Shown here one piece after another: positions 55,724-64,000 of a stretch of DNA of 64,000 bases. The stretch is from Mycogone perniciosa (lineage: Eukaryota > Ascomycota > Sordariomycetes > Hypocreales > Hypocreaceae). Where the stretch lies: contig JAOALB010000050.1 of the NCBI GenBank assembly GCA_025331125.1, forward strand, positions 186,001 through 250,000. The letters run 5' to 3'. How positions within the stretch are numbered: the first letter of the stretch is position 1; the number at the start of each line of letters is the position of its first letter. A program made the position numbers and the translations under genes. The notes beneath the pieces were generated by a model. It was not told where the DNA came from. It saw nothing but the letters and a program-made list of their open reading frames with translations, and ran no database searches.

Positions 55724-56871
55724 TTTTGGAAAGGTTTGCTGTATAAATGTTTGTTATAAAAGAGTGATGTGAAGTTTGAAGGAGAAAAGATTGTGTGGTT
55801 GCAAAGGAGTGATTGTGTTGACTGATGAGCTTGTTGGAGATATCTTTGAGTCTGCGACGAAAGGAACCTTATATATTGCTAGAAGGGAGGGCTGATTTGT
55901 TTTGTTCATTCTTCATTCTTCGTTCGTGTCGTTTGTATGTTAAGACATTCCAGTCAGGTCGGTTGTCTAGAGAACTGGGTTGTATACCGTGGTTGAGACA
56001 TGCAATGTGAAACAGAAAAACATGGGGAGAAACTCAAACAGATGGATGGCAAGAATGGGTGGAAATGCTACCCGGAAGTGCTCAAGAGATATCTTCGAAT
56101 ATTTATTGGATCTCAGAGGTTACCCTTCATGATTGTCAGACGGAGTAGACAACAAAGCTCTGATCCTCTTGTGAATGTCAACGACTTATGATGCACTTTC
56201 ACTCACTGTATAATATGAATTACCACCATATCCGGTGCAAAAGATGTTTATTTCCATCTTCAATAATTCGACATTCCTCATCGTTGAGATGCACCGGACC
56301 ATCGCTTGGCACGTGAAAGGTACGCATACCTGTCTGAGTCTATAGCATTCCACACCAAGACACCCCTTGTTTACGTCCTCCAACATTCCTATTGAGAATG
56401 CTCCGTACCTTGTCATCACAACAGTACTACTGGTAGTGCTTCATTTTAGCCTTTCCCACTGATCGCTGAGCCGATTGTTTCATCTCTCGGGCCGCTGACG
56501 CCGGATTTGTGGGGCCGTGGCGGTATGCTTCATTGCGGTTCGGCACGCGCAACTCCGCGCGGGCCCTCGGCTTGTAGGCGCACTGTTGATCATGAAATAA
56601 ACAGATATGAAGTACGAGTATTTAACGATATAGCCATAATATATTCGTAAATAGATGAAAGCATCATTAGAAGTCGTATATGTGTATCTCGCTCTAAAGC
56701 GTCACATCCAAGCCTCTGAGCGCCGTGCTTTGGTCCCCATATGCCCAAGCAGATGAATGATATCGATAACCAACGCCAAGCGCCCCTTCATAATAAATGT
56801 AAATAACCCTACCCTCATGAACACATGTTCATCCATTCATGTACACCATCCATTCCATTCATTTTCATTCC
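55724..56871. other. Intergenic, 1.15 kb
   Basis: Promoter of the cysteine-repeat protein on the left and the 3' flank of the next minus-strand gene on the right. No supported gene; frames present are short and not protein-like. Confidence 0.5.
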
Positions 56872-58233
56872 TCATGCAACGATGCCCTCGGTCAAAACTC
56901 TGATCTCTCTCCCCAGCTTGCCCTTCCGCCTGTCTACCTTCGGCGCAGGCAGCCCCTTTTTCGCACTGGCGAGCAGCTCCTTCATCTGATCCCCCGTCCT
57001 TGACCACGTCCGAGATAGACTCCGCTGGCGCATCAACCCATGCACACCAATGGACGAATCTCGTCCTCGCTCCTCACTCTTCTGCTGCGCTGAGCGTTCT
57101 CTGCGCCAGCGGCTTCTGCTCCTGTTGATCTGCTCATCATCTGAATCATCATCGAACGCGCTGCGAGGCACAACAATCTCCTCAACTTCCGGTGGAGGCG
57201 ATGGTGCTAGTGGTGGTGGTGGCATTGGTAATGGCTTTTCTTGGATATTGGTGCTCCCGACAGTGAAGCGCGCGATGGATGGATCAATAGAACGAGGTCG
57301 GCTGCGCCGTTGTGAAAATTGGGCATTGGCCGAGAAGCTCAGGAACGTCGACTGTCGGACCTTGGGCTTATTATCGAGAGGGAGGACGATGCCGTCATCG
57401 ACTTCCTTGCGCTCCATGGTAGATGCAGCTAGTTCGACAGCAAATTTATGATACTCGTTCGTCGCCATACCATAAATATGAGTTGGCGGATCCCATTGGT
57501 TTGACACAGAGCGGCTATCGTAGGAGGAGCCAGAAGGACTCTTACACTCGCCAAATCTAGAGCTGTGGCTGCGACGAAGAACTGGGTGAAAGCTACTCAG
57601 AGGAATCATGAGAGGTGATAGGGGTGATGACGCCGTCCAGGAGCTGACCCTGCTAGACATACTATCAATGTCCGCTTCCAGTGAAGGGACACGGCGTGCT
57701 CCAGGTGACCGGCGATTAAAAGACGAGACGGGCGACGACATTGCAATGCGTCGGCTGCTCGTGCGGAAAGATCCAGCCGGGGTATGCGGCTCATTGTTAT
57801 AGAAAGCGTCGGGGGCATACACGTCGACATCTTGCCCTATAAGCTGCAAGACCTTTTTACAAGATCGCTGTCCAGGGCTCGCACGACTAAAGCGTCGTGA
57901 GCTGGATGCTGAAATTGGCGTACTCGGAATGGGAAGTGGCGAGACACTGCACATTTGCAGATCATTTAGCCCCGGTAGTGACGCCCGAGATGTCGGGCTT
58001 GCCCTGGCCAATGATGGCTTCCTCTTGATGTTGAGAGGCAGAGTCACAGGCACAGGTGATTCATACACAGAGGTCGGAGACGGAGGGTACTGAGGAGTCT
58101 GAGGAGTCTGAGGACTTTGAGGCAGCGCCGGTAGTGGTTTTTGCGAATAGAATTGAACCAGTTCCTGTAGAGTATCTGATGTTGAGCGACGGCGAAGGCC
58201 CCGGCCTTCAAAGGTAGATCGTCGATGATGCAT
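56872..58233 (-). CDS. Disordered Ser/Pro/Arg-rich protein, function unknown
   Basis: A single exon. 58233 is the first ATG of a frame that is open further upstream; it gives 453 residues. The sequence is mostly low-complexity with many SP/SR sites. There is a PQTPQTPQYPPSP tract near residue 45, a KPLPMPPPPLAPSPPP tract near residue 340, and an RSRSRWRRER basic stretch. Conserved-looking islands are SDTLQELVQFYSQKPLPALP at the N-terminus, THIYGMATNEYHKFAVELAA in the middle and GREIRVLTEGIVA at the C-terminus. These suggest a scaffold or phospho-regulated protein. No catalytic motif is seen and I assign no function. Confidence 0.75.
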   Translation of the reverse strand: MHHRRSTFEGRGLRRRSTSDTLQELVQFYSQKPLPALPQSPQTPQTPQYPPSPTSVYESPVPVTLPLNIKRKPSLARASPTSRASLPGLNDLQMCSVSPLPIPSTPISASSSRRFSRASPGQRSCKKVLQLIGQDVDVYAPDAFYNNEPHTPAGSFRTSSRRIAMSSPVSSFNRRSPGARRVPSLEADIDSMSSRVSSWTASSPLSPLMIPLSSFHPVLRRSHSSRFGECKSPSGSSYDSRSVSNQWDPPTHIYGMATNEYHKFAVELAASTMERKEVDDGIVLPLDNKPKVRQSTFLSFSANAQFSQRRSRPRSIDPSIARFTVGSTNIQEKPLPMPPPPLAPSPPPEVEEIVVPRSAFDDDSDDEQINRSRSRWRRERSAQQKSEERGRDSSIGVHGLMRQRSLSRTWSRTGDQMKELLASAKKGLPAPKVDRRKGKLGREIRVLTEGIVA

Positions 58234-59783
58234 GGTTGTGTATGTATGAGGAACGAAAGGGAGACGAGAATGATTAAAGTCAAATGTTGTAGAGGGCGCA
58301 CCAGGTGCAGTATAGGTGTTGTAGAAGCAGCAGCACAAGCACAAGCAGTGTATGAGGCGATTTGGCCCTGCTCACCCGTAATGCCCCGTGCTTGGTCGGC
58401 TGAGCAAAGGCGACAATGGCAAACGTGCATGATGGTAGCGATTGATCTTCGTGCAGGAAGGTCGGCAGTAGAAGAAGGAATATGTACGAAGTAAACAAGC
58501 TTATGTTTGGCTTCAACGAATCATTCGGGGAGGTCGATAGTGGTGGTAGTGGTGAAATGCAAAATGACTGGAAGCCCACGTCATGTGGACTCGTAGGCGA
58601 TCCGATGCAGCTTGTCGATCCGCCAGCAAACAATAACAATGCTGGTCCTGCAGCGTAAGCAAGTAAGTAAGCACGCAAGCAGGCAGGCTATCTGCAGTCA
58701 GACTGGCTCAACTAATCAAACACGGAAAAGGGAAACAACCATAACTCACTCGGGAGGTGATCATGGCGACTATAAGAACGGCCGTTGAGCGGCATCGACT
58801 ATCGTTCATATCATATAATGTCAGAGATCGGGCAGTACGCCTATGCAGCGCACGTACCGCACCGACATCATCAACCAGTGAGTGGGTCGCTTCTTTGAGT
58901 GTTTACGAAGTAGGACTCCGTACTTCCGTGCCAAGAGGGCCGTACGGAGTACTCGTAGATCCCAGGGCTAGGATGAGACCGCTTCGCAAAGCCAGTATTC
59001 TGCAGCTGAGACAAGGTCAGACAGCCCAAACAGCATTCCAGCCACGCTGTGACAAGAGCAGCTTCGTGGAGTTTTGCGGGCGCATCTCGAGCTTTGGCCA
59101 ACCTGCAGGCGAATGGGTCAGTTTGCCCGATAACCCAATTGCTGACGGTTTTCGACCCTCGGACCTCTCTCGCCCATCCCCTTTCGGGACGTTGTTTGCC
59201 CTGCTTTGGCGTGAAGAGTCCCCACGCTCATGATGCGAAACAGGTCTGGAGTGCATTCGTCCCACGTGTGTGTATTGTAGTTATGTGGGTGGCTGCACTG
59301 TCGATCTACTAGGTAATACTATAGTAGTATGATGTTTGTTGAGCGACTAGTACTATTCCTACTCGTACTACTCCGTGCGAGGAAAATAAAGCCTCCGTGT
59401 TCCGGCTCACGGGCCATCATCCCCAGCCGATTCCAGTACTAGCCGGACCAATCTGATCCTCATGATCGTACTCCATAACACTGATAGTAATGATGCTGAT
59501 CTCGTCACCTTCAGCTGTCTCTCGATTGTGAACCAAAGTCTCACTCACTCTCTACGAAGTACTACTCCGTACACTCGTATTGTTTTCTCCCTCATCGTCA
59601 ACCGAAATGAACATCTATACCCTCAGCCGCAACGCCCACTGTCCTCAGCTCCATCACCGCCCCCAAACAATATCAAAACTGTAATAGAACAAAATCACAA
59701 AAAACAAACAAATTAAGACAAGAGCGCCAGCCATGTACTGTTTTCCCAAAGGAGAAATTGTCCCAAATTGCTGGGAACCAAAT
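58234..59783. other. Intergenic, 1.55 kb
   Basis: No supported gene. TACGAAGTA/TACGGAGTA motifs cluster here (58476, 58905, 58941, 59552). A 158-codon plus-strand frame (58757-59233) runs through two of these intergenic motifs and is not protein-like. Confidence 0.5.
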
Positions 59784-61058
59784 CTAGTCGTCATCATCAT
59801 ACTTTCCTTGGTAGTCCCCTAGCAGAATATCGTCGATCCCCAGTCCGGTCGACGAGTTCCTAAGCCACTCTGTCTCGATCCGGAAAAATATCCACACCCA
59901 CCGTCGGAACACCTCGAGGAACTCGATCATGAAGATGCCATTTTCATAGTCGCTAAACTTGTCCAGGTGGGAACTCAGCTTCATCGACCACGAGCAGCGC
60001 AGCATCAGGTCCAGAGCAATAACCACATAATATACCCCTGTCGAGCGGAAGACGAGCCGATCTCGCAGTCCCCACGCGTGGTGTAGCGACACCCGTTCTC
60101 TCCGAGGCGAGAAGAGCGTCAGGTCCCAATCCTTGGCAACGTCCCAGTAGAAGGAATAAAACGAGTTCACCAGCACAGCCGCCAACCAAGCCCGGTATAG
60201 CGTCGCCTTTGCGCTCTCGCTCTCCGCCCCCCTTTGTAACGCGCTTGTTACGATAACCGGAAACGCAGTCGAGTACTTCAGGGCGTTGGCTAGGTGCTGG
60301 CCGCCCCATCCCACGGACTCTTTATACGGTGCCCGTCGAACCCGCAGATACTCTATGATGCACTGCCTGAAGCGAATCAAGCTCGGAACCGCCATGAGCA
60401 GCGGCACCATGACGATACCTCCGCAATTTCTGTCGGGTCGATCCGTCGATGACCCCCCAGGACTGAAGAACATGCACAACATCACGAACACGTCGCCAAA
60501 CACCTTTGCATACGACGTCAACACATCGGCAAGTAGGATGTCACCAAACTTGCCATCCTGTGCCTCAGCTATCCCACCAATGCTAACCCTCCGCAGCGTT
60601 GTCAAGAAACGCCTCCGCCCGCTGCTAGGGAGGTTTCGCAGGGGGGCGAAGAAGCATGCGAGAAGCGCCATGAGGTAAGTCATGGGCATCCAGTCGTAGG
60701 CTATAACGCGGGACGGCACGCGCCACGTGAACATCCAAAATATGATAATGGACGAGGAGAACAGCCCCGTCAGGACTATCGCGAGTCGATACGTTGAAAG
60801 ATGATGCGATATGTGTTGTGGTGAGCTTCGGCCGGGGTATCGTATTAGGGCCGGGACGTCGATTCTCGCAAACTGTAGCCAGTGGAGGTTAAGGCCCCAT
60901 CCCCAAACAGCTACAATAGATGGTTCAGTATACATGTTCTCGATGTTTCGAGTGACCTCGGACCGACCTAGAGTGACAATGAACCCGATGCGATAGGGCA
61001 ATGGAAATGTCAGGCTGAAGGGGTCGAGCTTTGGCTCGACTGCAGGATCACCGTCCAT
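59784..61058 (-). CDS. ERD1: EXS-domain membrane protein, ERD1-like
   Basis: A single exon of 424 residues. It matches the EXS family (Erd1/Xpr1/Syg1 C-terminal domain). Erd1 in yeast is a Golgi protein needed for retention of lumenal ER proteins and for recycling phosphate released by glycosylation. Several hydrophobic segments are seen (IVLTGLFSSSIIIFWMF, YLMALLACFFAPL, VFVMLCMFFSPG). EXS hallmarks include RFRQCIIEYLR, YSTAFPVIVTSAL, FYWDVAKDWDLTLF and a C-terminal EFLEVFRRWVWIFFRIETEW. There is no SPX domain, which favours Erd1 over the phosphate exporter Xpr1/Syg1. It ends in a DDDD acidic tail. Confidence 0.9.
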   Translation of the reverse strand: MDGDPAVEPKLDPFSLTFPLPYRIGFIVTLGRSEVTRNIENMYTEPSIVAVWGWGLNLHWLQFARIDVPALIRYPGRSSPQHISHHLSTYRLAIVLTGLFSSSIIIFWMFTWRVPSRVIAYDWMPMTYLMALLACFFAPLRNLPSSGRRRFLTTLRRVSIGGIAEAQDGKFGDILLADVLTSYAKVFGDVFVMLCMFFSPGGSSTDRPDRNCGGIVMVPLLMAVPSLIRFRQCIIEYLRVRRAPYKESVGWGGQHLANALKYSTAFPVIVTSALQRGAESESAKATLYRAWLAAVLVNSFYSFYWDVAKDWDLTLFSPRRERVSLHHAWGLRDRLVFRSTGVYYVVIALDLMLRCSWSMKLSSHLDKFSDYENGIFMIEFLEVFRRWVWIFFRIETEWLRNSSTGLGIDDILLGDYQGKYDDDD

Positions 61059-62002
61059 GACTGCGGCAACGTGTCGTCATCGAACGGCGGCAGACGTCGC
61101 AAGGGCGCAGAGGGGTAGTGTGGTTATGAAAGCTGGGGTTCGTAACACAAAAGAGCGTTGAAGTATTTGTTCCTAAGAGAGCGACGTAGCAAATAGTACA
61201 CAAGACAGCAGGAGAAAGAATTGTTCAAGGATGATGGGATTGGGGTGCAAATGGATCAATGCCGACCCGTCCGCTGTTTTAGGGCCGTTTCTTCAGGGGG
61301 AGCAAAGCAGGCCCCTGCAAAAAAGTGCATACATACGTCACACCATCATATGCAGCGTCTCCGTGTGACGGCCTGAGAGCTACTTAAAACCTTATTTTAC
61401 TCCCTGAGAAACATCTAGACCTGCTCCGTAGGTGGAAACACAAAGGTTAGAGAGAATTATTTAGCATGTTAGGGCTCGAGTATAGCATTGGTCGTCAGTG
61501 CGACACAGTCTTGATGGGGCTCATAGAGTCAAACAAAGGCTCCAGAAGGTCTCAATACAGACATCTGCTACATTGTCACGGGACTGGAAACACCAAACAC
61601 AGACATGGGAGGAGGAATTGAAAATCACAAAACAAAAAGGACCAAGAGAGAGACTCCAAACTGCAAAAAAAACCACTTATTCAATTTCAAGACCCTTTAT
61701 TAGAGAATAGTATATAATTTCGAAGTTGAGAGCACGCGAGCTCTACAACGTCCATTTCGGGCATAGTGCTGATTTCGCTATCGGATATTTTTAGTTAGCC
61801 GGCGGCTTTTGGACATGAGTGACCGAGGTCCAATGATCCAACATCACCAACTCCCAACTTTCACAGATCACCACCATCATCAACTCCAAAACCACGTCTC
61901 AGAGCTATCGCACCTCCATCGCACCTCCATCACACGCGTCAATTCCATGAGCGAGGCATAATCTCCTTCTAGACCAAGCACTCGCCAGCGCCATCACCCA
62001 CA
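61059..62002. other. Divergent spacer of ERD1-like gene and PEX10
   Basis: 944 bp with no supported gene. A short A+C/A+G-rich stretch lies at 61600-61680, and a leader-like ACCACCATCATCAACTCC segment just upstream of PEX10. Confidence 0.5.
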
Positions 62003-63139
62003 ATGGCCAGCGCAACCTCCCCCTTCTCTTCGTCATCCTCCTCCTCGCCCTACCCCTTCGCCGCCGCTCCCGACATCGTCCGCTCCCACCAAAAAGACGC
62101 CTACTTCACCGGCCATCTAGCAAACACCTTTACCGACCTCCACCGTCGCCTCTTCGGCGCCCGTTCCGCTCACGCCTTCACTCCAGAACTACGATCCCTC
62201 GCCGCCCTACTCTACTTCTCCCTCACCACTCTACCCGGGAACCGCACCCTCGGCGAAGAATACTGCGACCTTGTCCAAGTCGACGCCTCCTCAGGCTCTG
62301 CCGCCGGCGGTCTACCCACATTGCGCACCCGCGCCGCCTACATCGCCGGCACCATTCTCCTCCCTTATGTCGTGAGCCGCGCCCTTCCCAACCTCCGACT
62401 CCGCCTGCGCAGCCTCCTCGACCGACGCCTCGCCACCCTCCGCCAAAACGGCAAATCCAAAAGCCGCGAGGCTCGCCTATGGGAATACATATCCACCCAT
62501 CTCTCCTCCATCACCTCCACCGCTCCCCTTCAAGCCGTCACCCTCGCGCTCTTCTACTTCAACGGCACCTACTACGAGCTCACCAAGCGATTGCTGTCGC
62601 TCCGCTACGTCTTCACCCGCACCGTGCCCGACACCCCCGACCGCGCAGGCTACGAACTCCTTGGTATCCTTCTCGGCGTCCAGCTCGGCGTCCAGGCATA
62701 CTTGCACGTGCGCGACACCTTCTCCTCCATATCGTCCTCTGCGCAGCGCGAGAGAGCTGCTTTCCACTCCGGCGGCGTGGACGTCTCTCTAGATCACGAT
62801 AACTCCTACTCAGCTGCGAACAGCGACCTCCTGCTCTCTGGACTGGGCAATACCGGTCCTCAAACAAGCAGAATAGACATCGCTACAACAACAAATACCC
62901 CCGCAAACAGCACACCAAGGTTCCACCTCGAAAATGAGAAACATATGGGCTACATCAAGGGAACCCAGCAAAGGAAGTGTACGTTATGTCTAGAAGAGAT
63001 GAAAGACCCTGCCGCAACGCAGTGCGGTCACGTCTTCTGCTGGGAATGTATTGGCGACTGGGTCAGGGAGAAGCCCGAATGCCCCCTATGCAGGAGAGAA
63101 GCTATGGTGCAGCACATTCTTCCATTACGAGTCATGTGA
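62003..63139 (+). CDS. PEX10: Peroxisomal RING E3 ligase PEX10
   Basis: A single exon of 378 residues. Pex10 with Pex2 and Pex12 forms the peroxisomal retrotranslocation channel that ubiquitinates the import receptor Pex5. The N-terminal Pex2/Pex12 domain begins at APDIVRSHQKDAYF, followed by membrane-embedded segments (YIAGTILLPYVVSRAL, ALFYFNGTYYELTKR, LLGILLGVQLGVQAYL). A C-terminal C3HC4 RING spans residues 326-363 (CTLCLEEMKDP, CGHVFCWECI, CPLCR). The Ser-rich first 18 residues vary between species. Fungal Pex10 is usually 330-420 residues. Confidence 0.96.
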   Translation: MASATSPFSSSSSSSPYPFAAAPDIVRSHQKDAYFTGHLANTFTDLHRRLFGARSAHAFTPELRSLAALLYFSLTTLPGNRTLGEEYCDLVQVDASSGSAAGGLPTLRTRAAYIAGTILLPYVVSRALPNLRLRLRSLLDRRLATLRQNGKSKSREARLWEYISTHLSSITSTAPLQAVTLALFYFNGTYYELTKRLLSLRYVFTRTVPDTPDRAGYELLGILLGVQLGVQAYLHVRDTFSSISSSAQRERAAFHSGGVDVSLDHDNSYSAANSDLLLSGLGNTGPQTSRIDIATTTNTPANSTPRFHLENEKHMGYIKGTQQRKCTLCLEEMKDPAATQCGHVFCWECIGDWVREKPECPLCRREAMVQHILPLRVM

Positions 63140-63704
63140 AAAAGAACACTTTGTTTGTTTCTCAAATACTCTGTACAGCTAATATGACATGTATTTAATA
63201 AAACAATCGACCCCAAGCAAAGTAAAATTGTGCCAGGTTTTACGCCCCATGATCAACTCGATGATGCCCATCCACATGCTTGTGCAACCCCCCTCATCCC
63301 TTGGTATCATTTCATCCCCAATCATTACCACATCTGCCGATGCATCTCTCCAAGCATAATCCACAAAATTAGCAACCCCCTTCTCTGTAACCGAATAGAC
63401 GTGTAGCTGGTCTTTGCAACCGAGGTATTGTTCTGTACCGCTGCAAATCTAGCCCAAGATTCAAGTTTGTTATTGTTTGTTGTTACAGGAAGACCGGGTT
63501 GTCGTCTATCCAGGCCCAATTAGAATATCATAAACACATGGTGGTACAATTCCATGCAGGAATCTCGAAGAACCCTCAAAGAGATATGGTCTCCAAACTC
63601 CTGTAGCCAAGCAACACCGAGCGTCTGCCCTGGATGGCTTCGTCTCCGGGACGGAACCGTGATTTTTGGTGGTTTCTTTTGTTTTTTTTTCCTTTTGCTT
63701 TTCT
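63140..63704. other. Intergenic, tail-to-tail spacer
   Basis: 3' flanks of PEX10 and the right-edge gene, ending in T-rich tracts (63669-63704). No gene is seen. Confidence 0.5.
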
Positions 63705-64000
63705 TTAGTCGTCGAGCGAGAACAGAACGATCTCGCCACGGTCATTGCGTCGCAGTCGCAGTGACCTCCAGAGTTCCTTCTCCTCTTTGCCCTTGGAGCC
63801 GCTAGAGCTGGAAGCCTGGCGCTCGCGGTGGAAACGCTTCAGTGCTTTGTTCATGCTATAGCCGCGCTCACTCTCTGGGCCTTTGTTGACGAAACTAAGG
63901 AAGTGGTCGGCGCGAGGCTTGAACACAACCATCTGGTGATTAGCGTCATCATCCTTGCCGTCCTTGGATTGAGGTCGGAATTCGATAAGCTTCTGCTCCT
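63705..64000 (-). CDS. C-terminal part of an unrecognised protein (runs off the window)
   Basis: The frame is open from the window edge to a TAA at 63707-63705, 97 codons. It is basic and helical-looking, with RGYSMNKALKRFHRERQ, a Ser-rich SSSSGSKGKEEKE linker and a final LRLRRNDRGEIVLFSLDD. It has clear protein-like composition, and the ATG at 63932 is probably internal since the frame continues upstream. I cannot assign a family from this fragment. Confidence 0.65.
   Translation of the reverse strand, partial: EQKLIEFRPQSKDGKDDDANHQMVVFKPRADHFLSFVNKGPESERGYSMNKALKRFHRERQASSSSGSKGKEEKELWRSLRLRRNDRGEIVLFSLDD

Noticed and set aside
58757..59233. 158-codon plus-strand frame
   Set aside because: It runs through intergenic TACGAAGTA/TACGGAGTA copies and lacks conserved-looking segments.

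Overview
The window looks like nuclear DNA of a filamentous ascomycete (Pezizomycotina), most likely Sordariomycetes and probably Hypocreales. The genes are eukaryotic with short introns (about 48-113 bp) that have GTRNGT donors, CTAAC/CTRAC branch points and NAG acceptors. There is an intron-containing nuclear tRNA-Thr, and a MULE relic whose stop codons fit repeat-induced point mutation. I cannot name a species.

Layout. 1-13 kb: tRNA-Thr(AGU); SF3B1/HSH155 (minus); OGG1 (minus), head to head with the U2AF large subunit (plus); a decayed Mutator-like element; RPS13. 13-21 kb: SDC1/Dpy-30, which is split over three short exons and easily missed; FAN1 nuclease; a 3.3 kb gene-poor stretch; a possible 46-residue ORF; and a disordered conserved-type protein. 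21-32 kb: an 11 kb stretch with no gene I can support, rich in simple repeats and in a TACGGAGTA-type motif, ending at hapB (CCAAT-binding subunit). 34-41 kb: an APH/choline-kinase-fold phosphotransferase, a YVC1-type TRP channel, a 104-residue cysteine protein ending in a CaaX box, MTQ2 methyltransferase and SmD1. 42-52 kb: cullin-3, an acylpyruvase (FAHD1 type), 3-hydroxyanthranilate dioxygenase, a SET-MYND protein, a CTR copper transporter and a PCD1-like Nudix hydrolase. 53-64 kb: an F-box protein, a GPI-anchored protein with a triplicated six-cysteine module, a disordered Ser/Pro-rich protein, an ERD1/EXS membrane protein, PEX10, and the C-terminal end of an unrecognised protein at the right edge.

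There is no operon-like system or secondary-metabolite cluster; most genes are housekeeping. Three core spliceosome genes (SF3B1, U2AF65, SmD1) lie in the window, and the two direct partners U2AF65 and SF3B1 are only 2 kb apart with OGG1 between them. COMPASS (SDC1), SET-MYND, cullin-3 and F-box genes add chromatin and ubiquitin functions. Exon boundaries were deduced by hand from splice signals and frame continuity; all the multi-exon models given here close in frame.
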